Assembly (NCBI GenBank): GCA_963978895.1
Contig: OZ022243.1
Location: 13,347,765-13,411,764, forward strand
Length of the DNA: 64,000 nucleotides
Origin: Erpobdella octoculata
Lineage: Eukaryota > Annelida > Clitellata > Hirudinida > Erpobdellidae
Reading direction: 5' to 3'
Shown here: positions 45,077-56,035 of the stretch, piece by piece
Layout of the letters: the number at the start of each line of letters is the position of its first letter
Position numbering within the stretch: the stretch's first letter is position 1
The notes under the pieces: generated by a model
The model's database searches: none
The model's input: the letters and a program-made list of their open reading frames with translations, nothing else
Told to the model about the DNA's origin: nothing
Program-made: the position numbers and the translations under genes

Positions 45077-46252
45077 TCAACTTTTAAAATGAGAATTTGC
45101 TTTTAAAATTATTAATTGTTCAAAAGTTTCATCAGTTAAACGATTGCGGTGAGGGGTCATTATTTCCCCCCCCCCCCCGGTGCTGAACAGGCGTTCCACT
45201 GGAGCCGAAGATGGGATGACAGTGTTGTACCGCTTAAACATGTTTAAAACCACAGGGTATAATTTTAATGTGTTCACGTTTTTACACATGTTTTCCAAAA
45301 ATGCTGTGGCCCCTGAATTATTGACTGTCACGGATGTAGCTGATTCAAAGGAGAAAAAATCGTCTTCTTCATCATGTTTCTTTGAATGGGAATCTATCAC
45401 CACATCTGTTTCAGGAATAAAAGTTTGAAATGTGTCCATAAACAGTTTGTGAACACGACTTCTGTGGTTTTCTGGAACCCATCTCATTTTGAAGAATGGG
45501 TGTGTAACTGATGCTAAAATGAAATTTTTAACTTCAGAGTCAAACTGCAAATGTTTAGCATATCGCGCTCGTAAGCCTTTCAAAATCGATTTCGCAAGTG
45601 GTTGTACATGTCGGAGTGTTGATGAAATATTTACAATAGACTGCTCAACACGCAAGACAGACGGCATCATATAAGCCAAAGAAGATTCCTTTTCACCTTG
45701 GAGCTTTTCTAAAGCTGTGGCCAATGGTTTCATAACAAGTATAAATTCATCCAAAAAATCTAATTCAACAATGTTCAAATTTGGTATCTTCAAACTCGAA
45801 AATACAACTTTTAGATTGTCTTTAACTTCAATTACACGCTGCACAGAGTTGTAGAGTGAGTTCCATCTAGTTGCACATGGCTGAAGCAATTGCTTCCCAC
45901 AAATATTTTTGACAATCTCAGCAGCTTTTGGACGGCCAGAAGCATTCCATAATGCGCTACATTTTCCCATGGCAGAGTTGTACAATCTCCTGTATGTCTG
46001 ATTGTCTTTCAACGACTCAATTGCATCATGACTGGCCACTAAGTTTAAAGTGTGTGCAGCACATCGGTAGTGAGGAGGGAGAAATATTCCGGGTTCTTCA
46101 TTTTCTGCATCCAACACACCGGACACTTCGACTACTTCAAAATCACCATCAAATTGTTTTTCTTCATACTCACTTTCGCTGTCAATGTTACTGTCAATAT
46201 CATTCGTTGTTTCAAAGTCTTTGCTTGCAAACAATTTCGAAGAATTCGCCAT
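45077..46252 (-). pseudogene. hAT transposase lacking N-terminal half, copy B
   Basis: Open frame of 391 codons that differs from copy A at about three residues (for example SEVKNF against SEVNNF, FIPETD against FIPKTD, LYPVV against LYLVV). Same internal deletion, same poly-G expansion in the FSTGGGG stretch. The upstream ATG of the original transposase is split by the Helitron at 46297/46298. It keeps the ATRWNS region and the C-terminal dimerisation block, but lacks the BED finger and the first catalytic Asp regions. Confidence 0.88.
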
Positions 46253-46321
46253 CTAATATGGCCGGGATTCGACCACCACTGCCTGAATTTTCTGCCATCT
46301 ATATATATAAAAGAACATGTC

Positions 46322-46395
46322 CTGACTGACTGACTGACTGACTGACTGACTGACTGACTGACTGACTGACTGACTGACTGACAGATGACTGACTG
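46322..46395. repeat. (CTGA)n microsatellite
   Basis: About 18 units of CTGA directly after the Helitron 5' end, a frequent position for such repeats in this Helitron group. Confidence 0.95.
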
Positions 46396-46639
46396 ATAAT
46401 CAACGCCGAGCTCAAACGCCTCATCCTAGGAACGTGAAATTTGGAACTTATATTACTTTTATAGCGTAAACATTCGCTAAGAAAGGATTTTTGAAAATTT
46501 TGCTCCTGAGGGGAAAAAACTGGAAAACAAACTTTTTTCTAAAACAATGTATATCTCGAAAACCAAAAATGAGGAGATTTTGAAATTTGGTATATAGATT
46601 CTTTTTGAAAAATAAAAAGATACGTGTTTCACCATTTTT

Positions 46640-47340
46640 TGAAAATTTGGTTTCCCGGACCTCAAATGTGGGTTGGAAAATTGGGTTATTTGGTTTTTAA
46701 AGTAGCTTCTACTCAAAAACTGTTAATGTTACAAAAGTAAAAATTAGTATTTAGTTTCTACTCTAAAAATAATGATATACGGGTTTCACAATTTATTGAA
46801 AATTTGGTTTCCAGGATTTCAAATGTGGGGTGGAAAATAGGGTTATTTGGTTTTTAAAGTAACTGCTACTCAACAACTGTAATTGCCACAGATGTAAAAA
46901 TTAATACTTAGTATCTACTAAAAAAAAAAGATATACGTGTTTCATCATTTTTTGGGTTATTTGGTATTTGAATTAGCTGCTACTCAAAAACTGTTAATGC
47001 TACAGAAGTAAAAATTAGTATTTAGTTTCTACTCTAAAAATAATGAAATACGTGTTTTAGCATTTTTTGAAAATTTGGTTTCCAGGACCTCAAATGTGGG
47101 GTGGAAAATTGGGTTATTTGGTTTTTAAAATAGCTTCTACTCAAAAACTGTTAATGCTACAGGAATAAAAATTAGTATTTAGTTTCTACTCCAAAAATAA
47201 TGAAATACGTGTTTTAGCATTTTTTGAAAATTTGGTTTCCAGGACCTCAAATGTGGGGTGGAAATAAGGGTTATTTGATTTCAAAATAACTGCTACTCAC
47301 AAACTGTAAGTGCTACAAATGTAAAAATTAGTTTTTTGAA
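46640..47340. repeat. About 155 bp tandem repeat inside the Helitron
   Basis: The landmarks AAAATTTGGTTTCC and CAAATGTGGGG recur near 46645, 46798, 47071 and 47229, with unit spacing of about 155 bases (one gap is longer because a partial unit lies between). Confidence 0.8.
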
Positions 47341-48900
47341 GTTTTGTGCCGGTTAAAAGTAGCTAAGTCCAGTTTATCATCGGCCGGGCCAAGCCGTTAT
47401 TTTAGAGTCTTCACACGGGCCAGGCCAAACCTTAAATCAAAGTGGGACGGGCCGAGGCTTTTCACTAAGTATATAGATATTTTAGTGATTTTAAGATCTT
47501 CAGTTTGGCCGGGCCAAACCTGAGGTCAAGGTGGGACGGGCCGAAGTTTTTCATCAAGTATATAGAACTTCTAGGCCTGTAAAAATGGGCCAGGCTTATT
47601 CAGACGGGCTGTGCCGGGCCAGGAATTTGGGTTTTTAAAACGGGCTGGGCTAATTTGTCGACGGGCCGAGCCGAGACCTAAAAAAATGATCTCTACTATG
47701 GATGCACGGTTCAAACTCTCTAATTTCATGCGAGCGAAGCCGCTACGGGCACTGCTAGTCTTAGTATTAAAAAACTTTAAACTTTAATTCTAACGACAAC
47801 GACCTATTTTTACTACAAACTCTAAAAACCAACTTCGCGCTAAGCTATCGAAACTTAAGGAAGTAAACATCGATTATGGTATAAAACCATGATAAAAACA
47901 TAACATAAACATAACACTTATTTATTAATTTTAAAGTTTCCCGATCTTTATATTTTTGAAAATGTCAATAATCTATTTTGTATTTTATTTTTTGTTCAAA
48001 ATATTCAAATTACTTTTCAAAATTATTTAAAATAAAAATACTAAATAAATTTTCTAAAAGTATTTCAAATCAAAATACAAAAATACTTAAAAATATTTTA
48101 AATACGAATTTCAAATATAGTGTATTTGAAATATTACCCAACACTGGACAAGTTCTTCTAGCTGAAAAAACAAGTAGGCTTCAATCTCTAGGTAAATTTT
48201 TAAACTTTTCTATGGAGGATATGCACAGTGTTTCTTCTACTGCATAGGCAGACAAGAGACTAAAAATTGATTTGAATGTCGGGAAGTTTATAACTAGTTT
48301 GTACTTGAATTAACTGTGCAATGGATATCAAGAAGAGATGAACGTTTGCATAATGTTGTATGTTGCTGGCTTTCTTGCAAAGTCTTTGAAAAGAAATGAA
48401 AGTTGTTCTCCATGCCAAGCTTTTTAAAAACCAAATGATGACACATCAACAATAACAATTGAAGACTTTTCTGGCATTACAGAAGAAGATGCTTTGACAG
48501 AATCAAGATTTTTTTGACCAGATCATGAAGGGAAGCTTATTTACTCCCAGTGATTTTTTCTACATGTCATGCTTGTATGCTTGGATCTTCTATCACAAAA
48601 TCATGCAAAATGAAGATGCAAAAAAGAGTTTTCTTGACATGACCCCACAGCAGCAACTGTTTGTCCATGCTTTTCTTCAAGTCATGGAAAATGCTCAAAA
48701 TTGCCAGAACATCTTGAAACAAGTTTGTGAGAATGGCCATTCAATCAGAAAACATTTGTGGACAATTACCTGAAGAATGTTCAAAGTGATAGTAAAACCC
48801 CAATCAAAAAATGAATGAATCAATCAATCAAAGAATTTGTGACAAAAAGAACTTGTTATGAAAAAACCCATCATCTTGAAAAATTGAAAAATTTTGATAT

Positions 48901-49480
48901 TGAAAACTAAACAATGTTAAAACTGAGGATTTGAATAAATAAAATTTCTAAATATGTTCATGCCTCCTTGTTTGTGTATTAACTAAAATGATGAATTTAT
49001 TATTTACTTCTCTAATGTATTCATACACAGAAATGCATTCAATCAACTTAAATTCAGATTAAATAACTTCCATTTGAATAAACTCTTGAGAGCCTATTGT
49101 TTAGATAATGCGTGTGAAGTTAGCCAGGCTGGCAGTGCTAATTAAAAAAAAAGAATTGCGTGCACTTGGGCTGTGCTATACATTTTTGAATGGGGTGTAC
49201 AAAATAGAATCGAATGGTATATTCGGGTTTTCTTTGGTTCAACAAATAAAAAAGTTATAAGCCAAAAACAACGATTTTCCAACGAAAAATGCATAAAATC
49301 AACATTGGCTTTTCTTTGAGAAATTCGAACTTTTTTTAACTGCTGCACTGGGAATATCCAAGACGCTTGTTTTTAGATAATTAAATATTAAATCCAACAA
49401 TGTAACTTTCGCTTCTAAAAGTTAATAAATTAAAAAGTTATCGCGTAAAACGTCGAACCGTATACCAAATTCTCTGAGCA
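48901..49480. other. No recognised feature
   Basis: AT-rich region after the P-like remnant. Short frames only. Confidence 0.4.
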
Positions 49481-49489
49481 AACCAAAAT

Positions 49490-50065
49490 GTAAACAAACG
49501 CTGCGATTGGACAATCGAGTCTAACCAAGGATGTCTTGATATAACAAGATATCTTTGGTCTAACCCACCGTGGCTAATTATGCAAAATATGCAAAGTGGC
49601 CACTGGTTAACACCTCCTGCCGTATTCTAACGAAATTTAGGGAAAATTTTATTTATAAGAAAAATCTATTGAATTTTACGAAAAAATTTTTTTTTAATAA
49701 GTTTTGTTAAAAAGATAACTATTTAATACAATTTAAGCAATGCACGCTAGTGAAGTGTTTTGTTTGAAACTCTTCTTTAGAAAGCATTAAAAGTGTGCAT
49801 TTTTGGTGAATCCACATTCTAAATTTGTCGCACTCCACCCAGTACCCATCTGCACCCTCTCCACCGGATCCGCAATACAAACAATAGTTTGTCATGTTGT
49901 CGAATGATAGTAGGATTTCTCTCAACCACTCTTCCCTTTCCCAGTCCGGATTAAAATAAACACTTAGATCTTCCCCAGGATCCAGTCTTCCAATAAAACT
50001 CCTCCAAAAATACCACAACTGTAGGCATCATTTTAAATTTGAATCACGGTGCCTTTTTACTGAAT
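49490..50065 (-). pseudogene. PHD-finger protein repeat, copy 1
   Basis: From 50018 the frame reads WREEW-like DWEREEWLREILLSFDN, then YCLYCGSGGEGADGYWVECD and WIHQKCTLLMLSKEEFQTKH, ending SVHCLNCIK. The order CxxC, C, WIH-x2-C, CxxC is that of a PHD finger (C4HC3). The second Cys of the middle CxxC is Phe here (CDKF, CEKC in copy 2). PHD fingers occur in ORF1 of some LINEs and in other mobile elements. As this block is repeated three times, it is probably mobile-element derived rather than a host gene. Confidence 0.6.
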
Positions 50066-51150
50066 AGACCTGCTGGATTTATAGAAACTTTTCATCATAA
50101 AATTCACTTAAAAACAACGTTTTTCTTGCAAGTATGTTTTTAATTTAATTTTAAATTCATGAAGAGTTGTGGATTCTCTAATAGATGTGGGTATTGCGTT
50201 CCAGGCTGTCGGTCCAGCAACGGAGAATGCTCTGTCTGAGAAGGCGCGATGAGTCCGAGGGACAGTAAGATCCCGTCGGGAGGAGGAGCGAAGTCTCTGT
50301 CTGCCGGGGCAATCAGAGCATAGAATGAGGGACTCTAGTAGATATACTGGAGAGCGATTATTGAAGATTTTATAGATTAGAAGACAGAGCTTGAAGATGA
50401 TCCTGGAGGAAATAGGAAGCCAGCATAGTTGGCGTAAGATTGGCGAGATATGATCCCGGCGAGAAGCATGAGCCACCAGACGAGCGGCTGAATGAAGAAC
50501 AGAGGTGTAGGGGCAAAGAGTCTTAGCTGGAAGTCGTGCAAGGACAGCATTACAGTAGTCCAGTCTTGAGAGAACAAGTGCTTGGACGATAGTTTTAAGA
50601 GAGTAGTGGTCGAGAGACGGTCTAATTTGATGAATACGGCGAAGATGAAAGAAACTAGCTCGAGCAACTGATGAGACATAGGGGGACAAGCATAAGAAGC
50701 TGTCAAATAGAACTCCAAGGCTGCGGACCATCGATACAGGAGAAATTGTTGTGTTTGCATCCAGGGTTAGGGAACGGTTTTCAAGGAAACAGGTGGAAGA
50801 TCTTTTCCGATGAAGCCAGATAAGTTCCGTCTTAGCAGGATTCAAAGAAAGACGCATGGAGCGCTCCATGATCCAATTTCAACAACGCATGCGGCAAGTC
50901 TAGTACAGGCAGTGGGGACATCATGAACAGTAGAGTGAGTGTAGAGTTGTGCGTCGTCGGCGTAGAGTTGGAGTGAGATGCCATGGGAGACTGCTATGTG
51001 GTAGATCTCAGTAGTATATAAAACAAAGAGTAGGGGTCCAAGAATGGAACCCTGCGGAACGCCAGAAAGAACTCTGGAGACCATCGACTCATCATCCCCC
51101 ATTTGGACGACCTGGGTTCTGTCGGAGAGGAAGGATGCAATCCATAGAAG
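50066..51150 (-). mobile_element. CR1/L2-like LINE 3' half, minus strand
   Basis: 5' truncated at about 51150, with RT palm and C-terminus on the minus strand, one frameshift near 50870 and a 3' end near 50066. It lies between two PHD-repeat copies. Confidence 0.85.
50108..51150 (-). pseudogene. LINE reverse transcriptase, C-terminal half
   Basis: The first frame (51102-50842) reads VLSGVPQGSILGPLLFVLY (motif B) and LQLYADDAQLYTHS (motif C). The second (50869-50108) reads MRLSLNPAKTELIWLHRKR, MVRSLGVLFDSFL, LVLSRLDYCNAVLARLPAKT and RVFKLCLLIYK-like IIFKLCLLIYKIFNNRSPVY, ending AFSVAGPTAWNAIPTSIRES and EFKIKLKTYL. This is the standard C-terminal half of an L2/CR1-type RT. It lacks fingers and motif A. 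Confidence 0.9.
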
Positions 51151-51385
51151 ATATATATATATAATATATAATCATGTTTAAAAAAAACACCATCGTATTG
51201 GATTTGACATCTAGTAACATTTATAATTTAGTAAGAAATAGACATCTAATCAAATGATTCTTTGATTTGATTTGATTTGATTTGATCTATGTGCAGTATG
51301 TGGGCAGCATTTTAATTTAATTCTTTATTCGCGGACAGACAAACTTTCAAACAACAAAGTGATCTAATACAAACGTTGTAAAAAA

Positions 51386-52140
51386 TGAAACACTCTATTG
51401 CGTGCTATATGATGTAGTAACAAATTTAAAAAAATTAATTTCAAATCGTCTATCTTCCGGTCTTTCTCCATACGGGTTATAGAAATAAATAGAATTGTCC
51501 TAAAGTTCGTTAGAATACGTCAGGAGGTGTTATCGAGTAGCCACTTTGCCTATTTTGCATAATTAGCCACAATGAGCTAGACTCACACACGTGTTTTGTT
51601 TGAAACTCTTCCTTAGAAAGCATTAAAAGTGTGCATTTTTGGTGAATCCACCTTCTACATTTTTCGCACTCCACCCAGTCCCCGCTTGCACTCTCTCCAC
51701 CGGATCCGCAATACAAACAATAGTTCGTCATGTTGTCGAATGATAGCAGGATTTCTCTCAACCACTCTTCCCTTTCACTGTCCGGATTAAAATAAACACT
51801 TAGACCTTCCCCACAATCCAGTCTTCTAATAAAAACTCCTACAAAAAAACCACAACTGTAGGCATCATTTTGAATTTGAGTCACGGGGTCCTTTTTATTG
51901 GATAGGCCTGCTGGATTTATAAAAAATGAAACACTCTTCTGCGTGCTATATAATGTAGTAACAAGTTTAAAAAAATAACTTCAAATCGCCTATCTTCCGG
52001 TCTTTCTCCATACGGGTTATAGAAATAAATAGAATTGTACAAAAGTTCGTTAGAATACGGCAGGAGGTGTTATCGAGTAGCCACTGTGCATATTTTGCAT
52101 AATTAGCCACAGTGAGCTAGACCATGGACGTCTATATAAT
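51386..52140 (-). repeat. 537 bp tandem duplication carrying the PHD-finger block
   Basis: The sequence from AAATGAAACACTCT at 51386 starts again at about 51923 and runs on for some 215 bases, with a few mismatches (TAGAAATAAATAGAATTGT shared). The first unit contains PHD copy 2; the second is partial. Both relate to 49490-50065. Confidence 0.85.
51510..51884 (-). pseudogene. PHD-finger protein repeat, copy 2
   Basis: From 51884: GFFVGVFIRRLDCGEGLSVY, EEWLREILLSFDNMTNYC, LYCGSGGESASGDWVECEKC and RRWIHQKCTLLMLSKEEF. The central Cys pair is intact (CEKC). After QTKH the sequence CACGTGTGTGAG looks like a splice donor, and the final CxxC of the PHD is missing in this frame. It could be an exon of a repeated mobile gene. 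Function unknown beyond probable histone-tail or DNA-complex binding. Confidence 0.55.
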
Positions 52141-52322
52141 AGTATCTGGACGGTCAGCCAATAATAGCCTTGTACCCAGTTGGTCCCATGACTGCGCAAT
52201 GCCTCATATACGCATTATAAGTTTGATTTATAGCTAAATTATGTGGAGTGAAAAACATAACGCTGTTTTGAGATAAAACAAATAAATTTTATTTAACCAA
52301 AATCCATAAAAATTATAAATCA
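52141..52322. other. No recognised feature
   Basis: Spacer before the Helitron; nothing recognised. Confidence 0.4.
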
Positions 52323-52606
52323 TCTATATATATAAAAATGAATGTTTGTATATATGTATTTATGTATGTTAATGTCCTTTATGTATTGCTACACCATTCA
52401 TCCGATCGTAATGAAATTTTCACACAACCTTGAGAGTCAATGAAAATCAAAAATAAAAAATTTTTTTTTGAAATCCGTCACAAAATGAGCGGAGCGGAGC
52501 GGGTGAGCGAGCGGGAACTATATATATATGTATGTGCGTATGTATGTGTGTATGTATGTATGTGTATGTGCATATATGTGTGTCTGTGTGTGTGTTTATG
52601 TATGTA

Positions 52607-52972
52607 CTAGCGGAGATACCCGGCGTTGCCCAGGTTTTTTGAGGTTTTTCTAATGTTTGTCTCTTTCTCTCCCGTTTCCTTTCCCACCTGCTTTCCCACT
52701 CCTGTTAGCTTTTCCGTTTTCGGTCGTTTTCCCACTGCCGGTCGCTTTCCCGCTCCCGGTCGGTTTCCCGCTCCCGGTCGCTTTCCCGCTCCCGGTCGCT
52801 TTCCCGCTCCCGGTCGCTTTCACGCTCCCGGTCGTTTTCCCGTCCCGGTCGCTGCCCCGTTCCCGCTCACGTTTGCTCTCCCATTCCCGCTCACGCTTGC
52901 TTTTCTGTTCCCGCTCGCTGTCCGTTCCGGGTGCTTTCCCGTTTCTATAATAGACAAACTAACCCACAAACA

Positions 52973-53005
<33 letters not shown>
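52607..53005 (-). mobile_element. Helitron nested in the composite, copy 1
   Basis: On the minus strand it begins near CTATATATATATATATATGA at 53005, followed by ATGTTTGTGGG, and ends GGGCAACGCCGGGTATCTCC with GCTAG at 52607. The 5' end resembles the outer one, but the expected TC is AC, so this terminus is decayed or shifted by a base. Confidence 0.7.
52735..52850. repeat. 18 bp minisatellite CGGTCGCTTTCCCGCTCC
   Basis: About six units, the left arm of the opposed minisatellite pair. Because 18 is a multiple of three and the unit lacks stops, several frames stay open. Confidence 0.95.
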
Positions 53006-53008
<3 letters not shown>

Positions 53009-53089
53009 TAGCAAATCTATTTTGCGTTTTATAGGCTAACAGAAGTTATGAAAGAACGTAAAAGAGAAAATGAGCGGGAACGGGAACGG

Positions 53090-53400
53090 GAACAGGAGAG
53101 CAACCGTGACCGGGAATGGGAGAGCAAGCATGACCGGGAACGGGAGAGCAAGCGTGAGCGGGAATGGGAGAGCAAGCATGACCGGGAACGGGAGAGCAAG
53201 CGTGAGCGGGAACGGGAAAGCGACCGGGAACGGGAAAGCGACCGGGAACGGGAAAGCGACCGGGAACGGGAAAGCGACCGAGAACGGGAAAGCGACCGGG
53301 AACGGGAAAGCGACCGGGAACGGGAAAGCGACCGGGAACGCGGAAAGCGACCGGGAACGCGGAAAGCGACCGGGAACGCGGAAAGCGACTGGAATCGGGA
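53090..53400. repeat. 18 bp minisatellite CGGGAACGGGAAAGCGAC
   Basis: About 15 units and variants (GAGAGCAAGCGTGAGCGG), oriented opposite to the left arm. Confidence 0.95.
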
Positions 53401-53611
53401 GAGCAAGCTTGGAAGGAAACGCGAGCAAGAGAGAAAATCGATAACAGAACTTCTGAGCGGGAAAGCGACCGGGAGCTGGAAAACGACCGAGAGCGGAAAA
53501 GCGACCGGGAACGCTACGAAAACGGGAAAGTGGAGAAGGGAACGGGAGCGAGAGAGACAAACATTAGAAAAACCTCTAAAAACCCCGGGCAACGCCGGGT
53601 AACCCCGCTAG

Positions 53612-53914
53612 TAAAAAATAAAGAAAAAGTAAAGGTAAGAATTTAAAATTATAACAATTATAGTTAATGGTAGTAAAGTCAAAGTTATTAGAAAATTTTC
53701 AATATTTTAACATTGTGATAATTAAAACAGTAAAAATTGTATGTTATCAGCTCTGAATTAAAATTCAAAGGCGAGCAATCAATTATTTTGCAGAAAAGCA
53801 CTCTGTGACTCGATGACGACAGAAATAATTTTGCCAGTTCTGGTGATGCCTTGATTTCTTCAAAAACTTTCCAGCAATGTACGCATAAAATGAAAGCGTA
53901 CTCTGATGGTCGTG
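53612..53914. other. Unassigned frame downstream of a hAT transposase
   Basis: A minus-strand frame (53984-53688) reads SLTRPSEYAFILCVHCWKVF and EEIKASPELAKLF. I do not recognise it. It lies where the C-terminus of the hAT gene should be, but does not carry the hAT dimerisation motif. Confidence 0.3.
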
Positions 53915-54014
53915 TCAAGCTTCCGCGGCGTATACAGTCAAAAAATGCTGAAGCCCTGTAATGGCCACTACCATCGAACCGCAACGGTTCCAGGGGCTCA
54001 GGATTAAAAGGACT

Positions 54015-55470
54015 TCACGACAAGACTTGAATGACCTGCAGTGTCGGCAGAATTGAGCCAAAAGAGGCCTCAGGTGTATTTTCTCTTTGTAATTTGTCAA
54101 GAGCCTGTGCAATTGGTTTCATTACATCGAGCCACTCTCCCAAGAATGCCAAATCTTGGTTACTAAATTTTGGCAGCTGCAGTCGTTCCATCACAATATT
54201 AATTTTGTCCTTCATATTGTATATTGTATTGTAGCTGTCAAACTCAGAATTCCACCGAGTTGAGTTTGGCTTAGGTATTGTTCTCCCAAGTATATCAAAT
54301 ACAACTTCAGCGGCCTTTGAACTTTGGTGTGCTGTGTTGCTGAAGCTAGAACATTTGCTTGCTACTGAACGATACATTCGTTTAAAATATGCATCACTGG
54401 CTTTATTGGCATCTGTAGACACCAACAAATTTAATGTGTGTGAGAAACACGGTAGATGAGGAGGCAAATAAACACCTGAAAACTCGTCAGAATCAGTTTG
54501 CTCAAAAAATTGAGATATCGGTTGATGAATAGTCTCGTTTTCGATGTCCCGATCACTGTCCTTGCTCTCTGATGGTTCAAGCTCTAATATGCTTGATTCA
54601 GCATACTCTTTAAATGCTTTTACAAAATTGCTTCCATTATCAGTCACAACATGAACTATTTTGGAGCAGTCCAGGTTGAACTCAGTGTGGATGCTCATAA
54701 GAGTAGATGCAATTTTGTCGAATGAATGAGTTCCTTTGAATCGTCGAAAAGCAAGTACCGCACTGCTCCGACCAAAATCATTTTTTAGCCAGTGGCATGT
54801 AACGCCGATATAACTTCGAGTCTGGTGAGTCCAAATGTCAGCTGTGGTACACACAAATTCACAGTCTTGTAGCGTCGTTTTTAAATTGCCAGCCATTGTA
54901 TCAAACATCAATGTTAACCTGCTTTTTAAAGTTTCTGTACACATTACCTTGATTTTGTGATTAATTCCCTCAACCATATCTCTGAACCCTGGACCTTCTA
55001 CAATAGACAGAGGCTGCATGTCCCGAACTACAAATTCTGTTATTAATTGCTCTGCTTTTTTAGATGTAACCTGCCGATTTTCTGACATTTCGTCTAGCCG
55101 TATTTGCTTGGCAGATGAACCAGGTCTATCAATATTTCCAGAAGCCCTTCGTTTGACCTGTTTTCTCTGCACGTGCATCGAGTCAATGTGCTCTTTACCA
55201 TGAGCTCTCTAAAACCAAATAATACACATTTTAAAATTCTAAGCTTACAAATTATCAAAATTCTCATTCTTAACGTACCTGAATATGCTTGGTGAAATTC
55301 GAAGGAGCTTTGTATTGACCGCGAATGGAATTCTTTTTAGGCTTGCCAAGACTGCAAAGAGCTTCTATATTATCTCCATCGTCAGAAACTATTTCACTGA
55401 AATATGTCCTCACAACTAAAGGCAAAACTTGATTAACTTTGTTGTTATCGGTACGTTCCGATAGATCGGC
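54015..55470 (-). pseudogene. hAT transposase gene with a 68 bp intron, C-terminally truncated
   Basis: Exon 1 (from the ATG at 55470) reads VLPLVVRTYFSEIVSDDG, EALCSLGKPKKNSIRGQYK and APSNFTKHIQ. The donor CAG/GTACGT is at 55280/55279 and the acceptor TTTTAG ends at 55212. Exon 2 continues in phase 0 with RAHGKEHIDSMHVQRKQ, completing the BED finger's H-x4-H. The second Cys of the CxxC is Gly (CSLG). Later: CEFVCTTADIWTHQTRSYIG with the first catalytic Asp, KIVHVVTDNGSNFVKAFKEY with the second, and CFSHTLNLLVSTDANKASDA, TRWNSEFDSYNTI. The frame ends at 54015 before the third acid and the dimerisation domain. Confidence 0.88.
55212..55279 (-). other. 68 bp intron in the hAT transposase
   Basis: Begins GTACGTTAAG and ends GGTTTTAG on the minus strand. 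Removing it fuses KHIQ to RAHGKEH in phase 0 and restores the finger. The unspliced frame stops 11 codons into the intron. Confidence 0.85.
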
Positions 55471-55639
55471 CATCTTGTAACAAACACGTAAAAAAGAGAA
55501 TGACAAAGCATAACCTCGACAACAGGAAATGCTTGAGCATAGAATCTGTTACATAAACACTTATTTTTAAATTTACAAATTATAAATAATTGAAATAATA
55601 ATTTTAAATAAAAATAAAATGATTTCTTTTTAAAGTACT

Positions 55640-55805
55640 TAGCTACTTTTAAAATGTACTTACTCAATAAGTACACTAAATATGTACTTAAGTACAAGTA
55701 CTAAGTACACGTTCGCGAAAGGACTTAAGTACAAGTACTCAAGTACACCTATTGTACTTAAGTACGTACTTAAGTACATATGTACTTAAGTACTCGTCAT
55801 CACTG
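55640..55805 (-). mobile_element. hAT terminus with AAGTAC subterminal palindromes
   Basis: On the minus strand it starts CAGTGATGACGAGTACTTAA at 55805. At least four GTACTTAAGTAC-like palindromes follow within 160 bases. It is the 5' end of the hAT whose transposase is at 54015-55470. Adjacent bases 55806-55813 are GATGGCAG, but no matching copy at a 3' end was found, so the element is truncated. Confidence 0.75.
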
Positions 55806-55861
55806 GATGGCAGGAACTAATTTAATTTAATTAATTTTAATTGATTTAAGGCCTAATTTAT

Positions 55862-56035
55862 GTCGGAAACATTGAATTCATGTATTGTCATCCAGAATAA
55901 AGCTTTCCTGAAAGTTCTAGAGCTCTAGGTTGTCGAAAAGTGGGTGAATTTTTGTTTCTAAGATTTGATTACCACTGACAAACAAACAAACAAACAGAGA
56001 AACGAGTGAAGTTAAATAAAAGCATTAAAAAATTA
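55862..56035 (+). repeat. Short interspersed repeat, diverged copy
   Basis: Contains TGTATTGTCATCCAGAATAA, an (ACAA)n run, CAGAGAAACGAGTGAAGTTA and AATAAAAGCATTAAAAA. The order matches the ends of 32930-33450 and of 6514-6902. Confidence 0.6.

Larger units (their letters stand above)
46298..47758 (+). mobile_element. Non-autonomous Helitron with (CTGA)n, empty site known
   Basis: Begins TCTATATATATAAAAGAACA and ends CGGGCACTGCTAG, inserted between A and T with no duplication. The unoccupied site is visible at the equivalent place in hAT copy A (around 31155). A (CTGA)n run follows the 5' end (46322-46395). The middle holds a tandem unit of about 155 bp, and the 3' part a GGCCGGGCCAA-rich segment (47370-47690). 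No coding gene. Confidence 0.95.
44805..48146 (-). mobile_element. hAT deletion derivative, copy B (1881 bp plus Helitron), TSD GACAAGTT
   Basis: Ends CAGTGTTGGGTAAAAT at 44805 and the complement of CAGTGTTGGGTAATAT at 48146. GACAAGTT flanks both sides (44797-44804 and 48147-48154). Total 3342 bp minus the 1461 bp Helitron leaves 1881 bp, equal to copy A. It inserted into the P-like pseudogene: the host frame reads FISVGQ/VLLAEK across the site. Confidence 0.96.
52323..53611 (+). mobile_element. Composite non-autonomous Helitron, copy 1
   Basis: Starts TCTATATATATAAAAATGAA and ends with the hairpin CCGGGCAACGCCGGG, then TAACCCCGCTAG; the target is A-T. Inside it, from 52607 (CTAG, complemented 3' end) to about 53005, lies a second Helitron of the same family on the opposite strand. 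Minisatellite arms of opposite orientation result (52735-52920 and 53090-53400). The same composite occurs at 60609-61850. No coding gene; open Ser-Arg frames come from the minisatellite. Confidence 0.92.

Noticed and set aside
45928..46333. 133-codon frame antisense to the hAT transposase (and 31128-31526)
   Set aside because: It is the shadow of the coding strand, repeated in both hAT copies, with no family resemblance, while the opposite strand is a clear transposase.
52626..53602. Ser-Arg-rich and Gly-Asn-Gly-Lys open frames up to 187 codons (also 15654-15953 and 60896-61832)
   Set aside because: They come from an 18 bp minisatellite without stops; several frames on both strands stay open at once, and the unit belongs to a Helitron.
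53688..53984. C-terminal part of the hAT transposase
   Set aside because: The frame lacks the SAxxER dimerisation block and does not align in sense with hAT C-termini that I know; left unassigned.
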